A stretch of 64,000 nt of DNA from NCBI GenBank assembly GCA_028673005.1, contig CM054113.1, positions 37,390,117 to 37,454,116 on the forward strand. Direction: 5' to 3'. Source of the DNA: Tanypteryx hageni (Eukaryota > Arthropoda > Insecta > Odonata > Petaluridae). Below, one piece after another: positions 10,191 to 21,437 of this stretch. The position numbers and the translations under genes were made by a program. Every line of letters begins with the position of its first letter. Positions within the stretch are counted from its first letter, which is position 1. The notes under the pieces are model-generated. The model searched no databases. It was not told the origin of the DNA and worked only from the letters and a program-made list of their open reading frames with translations.

Positions 10191-11713
10191 TGGATCACTT
10201 TTCAACAATTTCTTTGCTCTTAAATCGATGAAGTCATCTTTTGCTAAGCCAAAATCTTCAATGTCACCAAGATTAGCAAGAAAAGGATTGCGAATCCATG
10301 TGTCGATTTTCATACCTTCCAAGCTGAAATAACCATTCAAAGTTTTTTGAAGGGTCTCCAAATGATTGCAGATGTCTTCCTGGAGGCTAAATGGTAATAT
10401 TTTATCACCTTTCATGTCTGCCTCAAAAAGTACTTCCTCAAGGGTCGGAAAATTGGCATAATGTCCGTTTTGCACTCTTCTCTGCTAAAGGGACAGTTTA
10501 CCTAGAAATGCATTCAGTTTTTCAGCAGCGTCCATGATGGTCACAGACGGGCCTTGAATGGACATATTTGCGTTGTTTAGATGAAAGAATATATCTGCCA
10601 AATATGCCAAGGCAAGAATGAAATCCTTGCTTTCAAACCGCTCAGAAAAGGAATTTTTTTTCTCCCTCAAAAAAGTGAGATTTCCACACGAAGTTCCACC
10701 AAACGTTTTAAAACTTGACCTCTGGAAAGCCAGCGGACTTCTGTGTAGTATAGAAGAACTTCGTGTTCTGCCCTCATTTCCTTGCAAAACTGCTTGAGCA
10801 GGCGATGGTTCAAGACTCGGGCACGAATGAAGTTGACTACTTGCACTGCTATTGACAAAACATCCTTAAGAGTTTCTGGAAGGGACTTAGAAGCCAGAGC
10901 ATGACGGTGTAGGAAGCAGTGAGTTACAATGACGTGTGGAGCTTCTTTCTTCACCGGTGCGGAAAATTCAGATTTCTTTCCTAGCTTGGAAGGTGCTCCA
11001 TCGGTGCATATTGAACCGAGGTGTTTCTTCCAATCAAACCCTTGCTTGGCAAAGAAACTTTTCACAATTTCAAGAATGTCTGAGGCCTTGGTGGTTGTTA
11101 TAATAGGCTCGCAAAAGAGAAATTCTTCTTTTATGGCACCAGTGTGCACATACCAAATAAAAACGAGTAGCTGACTGCACTGTGATACATCGGTAGTCTC
11201 ATCCAATTGCATGCTGAACTGATAGGGGCTATCTTCTAATTCTTCCATGACCTGTTTAAGAATATTCGAAGACATGTCAGCAATTCGAAAACGAATAACG
11301 TCATTTGACAAGGGAACTGCCTCAATCTTCTTCCGCTGTTCTTTACCACACACAAGCTCAACCATCTCCAGGCCACAAGGCTTGACTAAGTGTCTGCAAT
11401 ATTGTGTGGCTTCTTGTTTTTTGCATACAAAAAGCGACCTTGTAAGATGCTTCTAGGCAAGGTTTTTGCGTATGAGCAAATCCAAGTTTCGGCAAAGTTG
11501 CTGATGTCTCAAATCGAGCTTTCTTCTGTCGAAATACCTCAAGACTGTCCGAGACATTCTCAGGGTGAATGGAAGAAAGGTGCTCTTTCAGTTTCGTTGG
11601 CTTCATGTTATCGTAGCAAAAAAAATTCCCACATAAGAAGCACTGAGGTTTCTGTATGCTTTGGCGTTCGATGAATGTGAAGCCAAAAGATACGTATATT
11701 CATCGTAATTCCT
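10190..11713 (-). pseudogene. hAT-family transposase, ZBED5/SCAND3/FAM200-like, broken
   Basis: The start codon is at 11713-11711 on the minus strand. Next comes a BED-type zinc finger: a C-x2-C pair near 11641-11655 and 'KLKEHLSSIHP' near 11560-11600. Then follow 'MVELVCGKEQ', 'PYQFSMQLDETTDV', 'EEFLFCEPI', 'CTDGAPS', 'THCFLHRHALASK' and 'VRWLSRGQVLKR', all typical of hAT-like transposases of the ZBED5/FAM200 type, which cut and paste DNA. The C-terminal part runs to about 10195, where similarity ends abruptly. Breaks: a frameshift near 11660, another near 11390, another near 10680, and an in-frame TAG just upstream of 10475 where tryptophan is usual. No terminal inverted repeats were found. 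Domesticated host genes derive from this family, but the multiple breaks argue for a dead transposon. Confidence 0.85.
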
Positions 11714-12620
11714 TTTCTTCGGCATTTACAAAATATTTAAACCTAGAGTGCAACAGATTAATTTATGTATTAGCAAAAACTATGGGTTATGAAACATTAT
11801 TCAATTAATACAATAATTATATAAGGCACGTATTAATGCAAACAAAATGGATATTTTCATACTAGAAAATTAAGTACTAAATAATGTATAATTTTATGAA
11901 AATTTTTATACCTTTATGTTAATAAATGCAGTCTGAAACAGAAGAACTCGACTATCTTCAGCAACTAGCAATGAAATACTGGCCGAAGGAGAAGATGATC
12001 TCCTAGGAAATAAATATGGATCATGGGTGACCTCTAGGTTCCCCACTTTCCTTAACGAAACAAATGTTTTGAATATCCCTTCTCGGAAGTTAAAAGAAAG
12101 CATCTTTCTTAAGCGGGCCATACACGTAGAGTCCGGCTTGGAGGCCGAGGGTTCACAGCAGAGTAATTTGCCCCTCGACCCTCATTACCTCTCGCTCGCC
12201 TCTGTGTTGGTGGAATATTTTATGACATTTTAGGCCGCCTCTCGCCTCTCTTCTCGCGTTTTCGCACTGCTTGATATTTCTCGGAGGCAAGCAAGGTTCA
12301 TTTGGGGTAGGGAAGGAACAATCGGCGGCATGGATGCTATAGGCCTACGGTACTGTATTGCTCCACCGCCTCTTACTTGTTCGGTTACCCTCGTCGCAAT
12401 TTCCCAGAAAAGAGATTAACCACATGGTGATACCCATGTCAGCAGGTGTGCGGTAGGAATTATTTAGGTTGCACTGGTTTTCCCAGGGATCCCTTTTCAT
12501 TTTTGTAAGTAGGCGCTACGAACCTGAAAGGCAACGTTCCTCCCGCACCCCCTGGACCCCCTTCCCGCACCCTCGGTTAAGAACACCCGAGCTAGAGGCA
12601 GCCGAAGTTTCCCGCCAGTC
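11714..12620. other. Interval between hAT remnant and Helitron remnant
   Basis: Positions 11714-12110 are AT-rich with no gene seen. Positions 12110-12620 are richer in G+C and may hold further Helitron or other transposon sequence. The open frame from 12469 enters here, but its first 50 or so codons show no helicase similarity. Confidence 0.35.
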
Positions 12621-12913
12621 GCGAAAGCAAAACATGCGAGCAGACGCCGAAACTTTCAGTCAGTGGCTGATGGACATTGGCAACGGTAAAGTAGATCGAT
12701 TGATTGTTCCCCCAGAAATGCTGTGCTCAGACGGTTTAGTCACCGCTGTCTACGGCCTCGCTGTTACTGAAGAGTCGTTGAGAACCGGCGTACCTCTCGC
12801 TCCGAGAAACAATGAAGTAAATTCATTGAACAAAAAAGTTTTGGATAGATTACCAGGAGACGAAACTATCTGTGAGGGATACAGTTGGGCAACAGCCGTA
12901 GACGGAGACGACA

Positions 12914-13207
12914 CAGGGGCGGCCCGAGGAATTTTGGCGCCCCGGGCGAGATAGTACTCCAGCGCCCCCCTCCGTTAATGTTTGCTGAGATATGTACAAA
13001 GTACCTTTTAATTTATTTATCGATCTGTAAATATTATCGATAATGAAAAGGAATGCCATCAAGATTCTAGCCTGTTCCTTGACATAAATTCGTATCCAAT
13101 ATTTATTCATTTGCAACTAATGCATAGATAAATGAACGGGATAGCGCCCCCAAAACTTTGGCGCCCCGAGCAGCCGTCCGGCTCGCCCGTAGCTCGGGCC
13201 GGCCCTG
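12914..13207. mobile_element. Non-autonomous TIR element, copy 1
   Basis: It begins CAGGGGCGGCCCGAG and ends CTCGGGCCGGCCCTG, terminal inverted repeats with one mismatch in 15. The ends are GC-rich and the core AT-rich. It interrupts the Helitron helicase frame. A matching target duplication was not seen at this copy, so the superfamily is unsure; the CAGGG start suits hAT or a related group. Confidence 0.65.
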
Positions 13208-13242
13208 GGTACCCACAAATAGTTGCGGCCAAACGTTGTGAT

Positions 13243-13543
13243 CAGGGGCGGTCCGAGGAATTTTGGCGCCCCGGGCCAGGTAGCATTCCAGTGCTCCCCT
13301 ACGTTAATGTTTGTTGAGATATTTACAAAGTTCATGTTAATTTATTCACCACTCTGTAAAAATGATTGACAATGAAAAATTAAGAGGAATGCCATGAAGA
13401 TTCTAGCCTGTTTGTCAATATAAATTGGCATCCAACATTTATTCACTTGGAAGTAATGCATAGATAAATGGTCGGGATAGCGCCCTCAAAACTTTGGCTC
13501 CCCGCGCAGCCGCCCGGCTCGCCCGTAGCTCGGGCCGGCCCTG
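13243..13543. mobile_element. Non-autonomous TIR element, copy 2
   Basis: A direct-orientation second copy of the preceding element, diverged over its whole length, with the same ends (CAGGGGCGGTCCGAG and CTCGGGCCGGCCCTG). A 35-bp spacer (13208-13242) separates the two. Neither copy has obvious 8-bp flanking repeats, and the pair may have arrived together as one tandem unit. Confidence 0.65.
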
Positions 13544-13801
13544 GGCACAGACAGTGATGAAAAATCATGTTACGTTACCAACCCGAATATCTGCGTCTTT
13601 AACCCCTTCAGGTTTACCACCTCAAAATTAGCGTTGAAAGAATTTAATTCGAAACATTTGTATCAATGATGGCTTATGTAACGGCACTCGATTAATCGTA
13701 CGGAGAATTGATAGATCATTTCTTTACTGTTCACTATTGACAGGTGACAAACAAGGAAATGTCGTTACGATACTTCGAATCTCTTTAAATACTCAGGATA
13801 G

Positions 13802-14546
13802 TAGGGTTGCCACCTCTCCCGGAATTCCGGGAGTCTTCCGGAATGAACCCCCTTAGATACATCCCGGAATCTGGTGGAACTTGTCCGAGAGAGAATCTTT
13901 GTAATGATGTAATTTTCAGCTTTACTAATATTTTTACCTTATATTAAGTTGAGATTTTGGTAGAATCATTTCCTTTGTTTCCAGTGAAGCGATACTTAAT
14001 ATATAAATATACTCTTTATACAGGATCATGTTGGGTACTACCTCTGACGCGCCACTAAATGGGCGCCTGCTTTTTATTACAATTTAAACCAATCAAGAAA
14101 CATTCAACATTGCTTTCGATTTCTTTTCAAAAGTAAATGAAGTGAGCGGAGAATTAAAGAAATTGTAACGTTTTTGCTTTAAGTTCCAGTATCCAACGCA
14201 GCTTGCGAATGTGTGTTCCATGTCATTAATGTATTGTGTAAAGGTCGAAACAAATTAAGTGTGGATCATATCTAGGCAGAAATTTAAGTCATCAATTTTA
14301 ATTACGTAAAGATTTCCATGCCTTTTTACTATCGAAACCAGATCTTTTGGAGACTGCTCGGAGTAGTTCAAAATACAAATTCAAATTAATTAAATGAAGC
14401 ATGGCTTTTTAAGTAATGCTATTTTTAAGAGTTTATTATAATTTATAGAATAATGTTAAAACAAAATTCTCCCGGATTCTCCCGGAATTTGCTACTCATG
14501 AAATGGGAATCTCCCGGAATCAACTACTCATAAGGTGGCAACCCTA
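13802..14546. mobile_element. hAT MITE (745 bp) inserted in the Helitron helicase
   Basis: The terminal inverted repeats are 14 bp and perfect: TAGGGTTGCCACCT at 13802 and its complement ending at 14546. The flanking 8-bp target copies are CAGGATAG (13794-13801) and CAAGATAG (14547-14554), differing at one base. Subterminal TCTCCCGGAAT motifs are repeated at both ends, as transposase-binding repeats often are. No transposase frame is present. Both target copies translate to the same Gln-Asp in the interrupted helicase frame. Confidence 0.88.
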
Positions 14547-14824
14547 CAAGATAGTCATGAGTTACCTTTTATTATTAACAGAAAACAATTCCCCGTAAGG
14601 TTAGCGTTTGCTATGACAATTTATAAATCTCAAGGCCAAACATTTAACGGTATTCACATATATCAGAATAAGCCAATCTTTGGTCACGGTCAGCTATACG
14701 TGGCCCTCTCTTGGTGTCGATCCATGGTCAGTCTCAAAATCAAAATTACAGTAGCTAAAAACGATACATAAACACACGATTCAAAATATTATGTACGATG
14801 AAGTATTAATAAATCAATAGATAG

Positions 14825-15723
14825 TAGGGATGTACCGAATAGTCGAAAACTATTCGGTATTCGGCCATTTTCCCACTATTCTGAATTCGGAATTTAACAA
14901 AATGGATATTCGGTTTGGTATTCGAATTCGGTTAAAATTTAACAAATATCAAGCCGAATAATGAGCAGCAAAAATTGAAAATTAAATCATAAAATTGAGT
15001 CAACTTCATAAAATATTCAACTTTTATTACAGACTGAAAAACACAAAAGATTAAAAACGAGAAATAATAAAAAACTACAAAACTGATTCTCGAAACTATT
15101 GGAAATGGAGGTAAATTTGATAACAAGCCAAAGCGAAATAAAATTCTCAAATACGAATATTTATTACTCAAGTGAAGTGTTTTCCATCACATAATAACCA
15201 CAAATAATAATGATCACACAATAATTAAAATTAAAGCGCCCTCAAATATTTTTAGCCTACTTTCCAGAATGGAAATAGGCTTATAGTTTAGTCGCTGTGT
15301 CTGTCTGTCCGTCCCCCCTATTAACTTTTGAACCAATAGACCGATTTTCATGACACTTGGTGCAAATCTCTAACTACATGGGCCGACCTCCCGAGGATAG
15401 TTTTTGTTGCGAAGATTAAAGTCCCAGGTTCGATTCCAGGAACTATCCTTCCCATTTCCTTTACATGGGAAATCTGAAATCCATCGTGCAGGGTAATTTT
15501 CTCTTGCACATTAAAATATCTTAGAATTGTAATATCGGAGCGAGTTTTGTGCTATTCTCTGAGGAAAAGAATGAAGATTCTAATTGTTATCGTAAAATTT
15601 AGCTTATCGATCGTATTTCTTCGAATTTATCGTAAATACTAGCGTTTTTGCAGTTTTCATCACTTAGTACGAGAGTGGTGCCATAGCAACGACTATTGTT
15701 GGACTCGGATTCGGTATATTCTA
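14825..15723. mobile_element. Possible hAT-like element with TAGGGATGTACCG terminus
   Basis: The left end TAGGGATGTACCGAAT is a common hAT-type terminus and starts just after the Helitron remnant. A weaker inverted match (tcggtatattcta) ends at 15723, but the flanking 8-mers do not agree. The left end is followed by a run of 'attcgg' half repeats. Open frame 14932-15171 (minus) has no known motif. The right boundary is uncertain. Confidence 0.35.
15425..15530 (+). repeat. SINE family A fragment
   Basis: It begins with a B-box-like 'ggttcgattcc' and continues through 'cccatttcc' and 'cttgcacattaaaat', in the order seen after the B box at 46303-46410. It lies inside the putative hAT-like element above. 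Confidence 0.35.
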
Positions 15724-18267
15724 ATAAACAATTAGAAAATATTATTTGACTTCTAGAAGTGCAACAACTTTAAAATTTTGCTAAATTGTGTAGCAAGAGT
15801 ACCTCGTAATGCAGAAAGTGTAAAATTTTTAAAATTGCAACATTTGGGGATTGTTTTAAACTATTATTTTTACATTTGGGGAAAATGAAAATCGCTGCGG
15901 AGTTGAAATCTTTAGAATTAAAAGAATATTTGTAATGATGAAATGTCAGTCTGAAAAATGAATGTTTTTTCAAGGTGAGATGAAATGCTTGCAGTATGCA
16001 AGCACCTTCTACTAGTATGTTATATCCTCCTCTGTAAGAGTCGTCGATATATAATGATAAGGATTAAGGCGACAATGCAATCTCAAGGTTTAACAATGAC
16101 ACGGTAAGCAAGGCAACATATTATTAAAAAGCTTAAATTTTTCAAACCGTTTATGCTGTAATAAGATTTTATAGGATCGCGGTGGAGGCGAGACGTCATA
16201 GGGCTTAGGTAAGGTAGCTTAGCGTACATTATATTGCCACTGGACGCTATATAGTGATTTTAATACGTTATAGGTAGTATTATTTTTGACACCAGGCTCT
16301 ACAGTTGGATTAATTTTAATCAAATTCTATGGAGCCATTTTTGAGTCAATCAAATTTTTCTAAAAATCGCCAAGAATAAACTACCCTTTATTTTTGTGCA
16401 ATACCATTTTTATAAAAAAGGGTCTGCTAAAGATGATATATTGTACAAATACGAGTTATGATTAGATTTTATATACGCGTTCGGGCCCTAGAACAGCGAA
16501 CAGACCGACAGACAGACTGATAAACAGACGGCATGGCGAAAACCACTTTGATGGACTCAGGGACACATATACTAAGTATATGAGAAAGTAAAAATGGCTA
16601 AAATGTGTATGCTGCTACAAATGTAGGCAACCTGCAACACATCGCGTCTACTATTCTTTACTCAGCTGGAAAGATAGCAGTCGGTGAAAAATAGCGCCTT
16701 ACACAATTTGCTCTGCAATTCTTCCTTCACTTGTTTAATTTTTCCATTATCTCCTCCTCCAGGTGAATGTATGCGTAACGACTTTAAAAGATAGAATGCT
16801 GAAGGATACCTTGTACTTCATCCTCTACATACGTATCTTTTCATCATTATCAAGCTGGATTCTGAGATTACGATGTTTAATGTAATGATTTATATTTTAA
16901 TGTAGATAAATCCGTATTAACTCTCTATTTCAAATATAAAATTAGCTCTGCCCATAAAGCAAGAATGTAGAATGAGTGCAAGAAAATGGGCGTCTTTATT
17001 ATTTAATATGTACAATTTAATGACAATTAGCCTGAAATAGGTCTGCTGGCTTATACATATGTAGTAACGATGCTCGCAGTTCTTGATCTTTGAATAGTTG
17101 AATTTTGATTTTTGATCGAGTATAATATTTTATCAGATTGAGGTCCCATGCACCAAATGGTGTATTTTGGACAAAATCTTGTTCGGAATAGTTTTGAAAC
17201 AAGGAAAATTCTGCGGGAAATTCTCTCCTATTTCTAAATTATTTACAGCATTCCAGCTTATATCTGTATCCATTGCGATATTACGATCAATTCTTTCCGT
17301 CAATTTAAAATTTTCTTCGGAAAAGTTTACTAAGAACAGAAATCCAAATTCCACCTAAGCAAGAGTGGCGCTTTTTCGAGTGCAAGGGCGGATTGTTCGA
17401 CAGGTAGGGATGGAGAAGCTAATATTTGCCGCCATATTGCTTTATTTGTCTTTATAAATGGGTTAAAAGAAGGATCTACATAAATGAAAAATCTAGAACG
17501 ATTTGCTATTTTTTACGTTGAAAGGTTTTGTTTCATAACGATATATTTTATTCAGTAAATTAAACTAAATTTCTTGCGTGTCCTTCTATTCCATTAAGAG
17601 GAATGTAAGTTTTCTCAATGTAAAGAATAATGTATTTGGTGATTTACCGTTTCACCTTTAAAAAGGATCGTATATTTTACATTTCCTTTTGTATCTTCCG
17701 CCGCAGCCTTTTTCGCGCCTCTCCCAATCACGCGAATACATGTTTCCACCTTTTTGGTCTACACCGACGATTTCCGCGATGGGAGCATTTATTCGAGTTT
17801 TCTTCCGATGGGTGAGCAAAGGGAGAGATGGAAGGGTCAGATGCCACCATATTGTTGCTGTTTAGAATGCATGAGGGATTGCGGCGGTTCGGCGCCGTAT
17901 CCCAATCCACGCCTTGCCGAACGCACAAATACGGGAATAGGCTCATATTTTATTCAACATTCCGTTCCCGCGGATTCCATCTTCATAACGCTCCTCTTCC
18001 TCACTCTGCGCAACGGAATTACAAAGAGTTTATTTTTTGTACTGCTGGGCGTGCGGTACTCCACAAATTGCGGTGGAGATCTACTCGAAATCAAAAGCCC
18101 GTCACTGCGGCAGATGGACGTTTTACTTGGGCTGTTTGATTCGCCGGCACTTTTCTAAGCATCGGATCAGCAATCGAACAAAATAGTCTTTCTTTTGAAG
18201 TATTAATATTCCGACCTCCACATATTCCGAAAAAGTTAAAAGAAAACGTTCTTTAATCATGGTCAAG
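15724..18267. other. Mostly non-coding, with a SINE fragment and an unassigned open region
   Basis: Positions 16056-16140 are a SINE family A fragment ('ctcaaggtttaacaatgacac'). Near 16500 a 'cagaccgacagacagact' run marks another old repeat. On the minus strand 17017-17358 is covered by two overlapping open frames in different phases (17133-17354, then 17017-17202). They could be one decayed coding segment, but no family is recognised. Positions 17754-18158 are open in two plus frames, again without motifs. Confidence 0.35.
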
Positions 18268-18333
18268 ATTGCGCTGCGCTATAACATGATCAGGTGGTGA
18301 TGGTGACCTGATTATGTTGCAGTGCAGTGCAAT
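18268..18333. ncRNA. Candidate long hairpin (28-bp stem, 10-nt loop)
   Basis: Left arm 18268-18295 and right arm 18306-18333 pair at 27 of 28 positions: 22 Watson-Crick and 5 G-U on the plus strand, with one A-C mismatch. The loop is ggtgatggtg. The 66-nt size fits an animal pre-miRNA or a small fold-back element. Nothing shows that it is transcribed. Confidence 0.4.
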
Positions 18334-18553
18334 ATAGGTGACAATTATAGTGTTATCGTTACAGTATAATTGTTGCAAAGTGTTTTTCTCATCTTGCTTC
18401 GGTATGAATCAATTTCACGAAGTTCAGCCTTTTCTAATTAGTTTTTTATGTAATTCAATCAAATTACATATATTTTTTGTGGTCAGCTATTTTTATCAGA
18501 TATATTTTAAAGTTGTCACGCATCACTGCCATCACTATAAGATTAGTAATTAC

Positions 18554-18930
18554 TAGCTTTACCCGCGCAGAGCATCTGCGCTCTAGTACTTTATTGCTCA
18601 GTATTATAAATTTCTTTATACACACATTTTTCGATCTCTTGATTTGCTGATACAATAGTTAGAGAGTCAAATGATCTCGCCATCCCTCTCTCTCTCCCTC
18701 CCTTCATCTCTCCCCCCCTTCCTCTCTCCCTCTTTCTCCCTCCCTTCCTGTCTCCCTCCCTTCCTGTCTCCCTCCCTCCCTCTCTCCCTCCCTTCCCCTC
18801 TCCCTCCCTTCCCCTCACACTCCCTTGCCCTCTCCCTCCCTTCCCCTCTCTCCCTCCCTCATTCCCCCCGTCCCTCTCTCCTTCCCTCTGTCTCCCTCCC
18901 TCCCTCTCTAACCTCTCTCTCCCTCCATTC
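18554..18930. repeat. Dispersed repeat head with long pyrimidine tract
   Basis: It starts 'actagctttacccgcgc', related to the 2073 and 5622 repeat heads. About 120 bp later it enters a C/T-only tract of CCCTCT and CCCTTCC units (18685-18925). Open frames through the tract are low complexity. Confidence 0.5.
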
Positions 18931-19892
18931 GTTCTTCTTCGATTTGCTTCTTCAATCAGCGTAACTTGTTGCTCTTGAAGCCATTACTTTTATTCTGAGC
19001 AAACAATTTAAATATTAATTAACTTAATAAATATATAGTTGCATATAAACATCTAAATGGTTTTAACTTTATATTGTATTTCAATGCGATATACAGAAGC
19101 TGTTTATCACGTTGCTAGAGACATTGAGTAAATTAACATTAGACATTGGTTATATGGTTGCGATATTAATACGGAAAAGTAATATCATGTATCACTTCTA
19201 AAGTGGTAAATATTTTATTTTTATTTAAATTGACGTAGTTTCACTTGGTTGTTATGTATCTATATCGAATGATATGCTTTTAAAAATAAATATTGACTGT
19301 TATTAATAATTTAACACGTAAGATTTGGCTAAATGTGATGTATTGTGATATTCTGATTTTGCATCTCTCAGTGATTGTTCATTTTTAAGTACCTACATAC
19401 CGATAATACTCGTGCCACGACATATTTTAATGTACTAAACATTGTTAAATTGATTCCACTGTAGATATGTTCAGTCTGGCCCTCTCTTGGCTCTTAAGGA
19501 GCATTGTGAGCTGGAATACTGAGTACATACAAATAAATAATAATAATTGTTCGTAAGATTCGATTTTATGGATAATATCTTACCACTTCACATGGCAAAG
19601 TTGCTTATTCCAATCTTCCATATTTGACTGGAGGTTTTGTTCAATGATTTTCTTCAGAATTGCCCACTGATTCAACAAGAGAGTATTATCATTTTCTCTT
19701 GGTCCTCTTTCGTTGAGATAGGTGCAGGTTTCTTCGGGTTGTTTTCCCATGTCGGAACTTTAATAAATGACATTCATGTGTCCATTGCAATAATTTTTAA
19801 TGCGTTATATTTTATTTTATTTATAACAAATATATATATATATATAGTATATTTGTTAATTTATTTACTTACTATATTTTGTTCTTTGTATT
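18931..19892. other. AT-rich interval upstream of piggyBac remnant
   Basis: No gene is seen. A short TA run at 19827-19846 lies just before the start of recognisable transposase. The 19637-19894 open frame has no transposase similarity, so the piggyBac N-terminal region seems to be missing or replaced. Confidence 0.4.
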
Positions 19893-21226
19893 AGAGCTTT
19901 CATTGGGCTAATTTATATGGCTGGTTTCCTTAGAAACAGCAGACTGAATACAAGTGATTTGTCGAATACTAATTCTACTGGGGTTGAATTTTTTCGTCTG
20001 GTAATGTCTCAGAAACGCTTTCATTTCCTTTTACAAAATACTCGTTTTGATGACAAAGTAACAAGGAATGAAAGAAAAGATTTAGATAAACTTGCACCTG
20101 TGAGGAAAGCTTTTGGTATATTTGTTCAGAACTGCCGTGAAAGTAATTCCTTGGGGGAATATGTAACTATAGATGAAATGCTGGCAAAATTCAGGGGAAG
20201 GTGCAGTTTTAGGCAATACATCCCCACCAAACCCGGAAAATATGGAATAAAGATATTTTTACTGGCAGACGCTAAAAACTTTTACACAGAAAATTTAGAA
20301 ATATACGCAGGGAAACAGTCATGGTCCATTTCAGGTTAGCAACAGTCCTTATGATGTTGTCATAAGATTGATCATGCCAATTAGTGGTATTGGAGGTAAT
20401 ATTACCGCAGATAATTGGTTAACTAGTTGCGAACTACTTACAGACATTTTAAAAAGTGACAGACTTACATATGTAGGTAAAATAAGGAACAATAAAAGGC
20501 AGCTTCCACCCTCTTTTGCATCAGCACAAGGTCGGGAACCATTTACATCTCGTTTTGGTTTTCAAAAGCATTGCACTTTAATGTCTTACATACCCAAAGC
20601 AAGGAAAAATGTCCTCCTACTTTCATCAATGCATCATGATTCTGCTATTGACGAAACAACAGGTACGGCCAAAAAAAACAGAAATAGTGACATTCTATAA
20701 TGCTACGAAATGTGGAGTTGATGTCATAGATAAATTATGTGCGACCTACTCTGTTTCAAGAAACACCAATCGGTGGCCTATGACTATATTTTATACAATG
20801 CTAAATGTAGGAGCAATAAATGCTTAGGTTATTTACCTAGAAAATTATAATACTGATTCCCAAAAACTTCGGAAGAGAAGATATTTCATTAAAACCCTTG
20901 CAAAAGAGTTAGTAGCAGAACACATACAAAAAAGGCCTCAAATTACCTGTTTACTAAGACAATTAAACAAAAGAACAGAAGAACATAGTACTCAGGTTGA
21001 AATTGAAAAGGAACACCCCGAGTTAAGTGCTGGCACCTCTAAACGATTACACAAGGAGACAGAGAAACGAGAAACACAGAGTAAAACTACTGCTCGAAAA
21101 AGGTGTTATATTTGTGAGCGAAAAAATAATCGCATGAAAAAATATAAATGTACAAACTGTAACAATTATATTTGCTTAGAGCATTCTGAAAACATTGGTG
21201 TTAATTGTACAAATAAAACTAGTTAA
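19893..21226 (+). pseudogene. piggyBac transposase (DDE_Tnp_1_7), N-terminally truncated
   Basis: A cut-and-paste transposase specific for TTAA sites. Recognisable sequence begins at 'RAFIGLIYMAG' (19893). Visible blocks are 'VTIDEMLAKFRGRCSFRQYI', 'KYGIKIFLLADAKN' (first catalytic Asp), 'NITADNWLTS' (second Asp), 'GVDVIDKL' (third Asp pair) and a Cys-rich C-terminal domain at about 21090-21220 (C-x2-C, C-x2-C, C-x4-H pattern). All catalytic Asp residues are kept, but the frame is broken. A frameshift near 20300 moves coding into the phase of 20368-20700, a second lies near 20670, and an in-frame TAG at 20825-20827 follows 'GAINA'. The natural stop is at 21224-21226. Roughly the first third of the usual protein is absent. 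Confidence 0.92.
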
Positions 21227-21437
21227 ACATTGTTTACGGTGCGAAAAAATTTAAATGTATGTCAGAGGAACGTGCGCTCAAATCTATTAACAATATATGT
21301 TAATGTACATTAAAATTATAGGTATTTTTGTACCGATTACATTACTCGTACCTTTGTAGTGAATAAATATTATCAATTTAAAGCATTCTCTGTAAGTCTG
21401 TACACTTCCTGAAGTAATAATTAAATGGAGTCTGATA

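Larger units (their letters stand above)
12625..14815 (+). pseudogene. Helitron Pif1-like helicase remnant, interrupted by three insertions
   Basis: The C-terminal part of a RepHel protein, which drives rolling-circle transposition. The first piece, in the 12469-12954 frame, carries 'NMRAD..FSQWLMDIGNG', 'PPEML' and 'LAPRNNEVNSLNKKVLDRL'. After two TIR repeats (12914-13543) the coding trace resumes near 13590 with 'SLTPSGLPP', then 'GLCNGTRLIV' (about 13665-13710) and 'TGDKQGNVV' (13740-13770). A hAT MITE splits it at 13802-14546. Beyond it, 'ELPFIINRKQFPVRLAFAMT', 'KSQGQTF' and 'GQLYVALSW' (14555-14771) give the last helicase motifs. A frameshift near 14770 leads to 'NIMYDEVL' and a stop near 14820. 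Part of the region around 13625-13650 is deleted. The Rep domain and Helitron ends were not found. Confidence 0.9.

Noticed and set aside
18671..18964. 97-codon plus frame and opposite Arg/Glu/Gly-rich frame
   Set aside because: Translations of the pyrimidine tract on the two strands.
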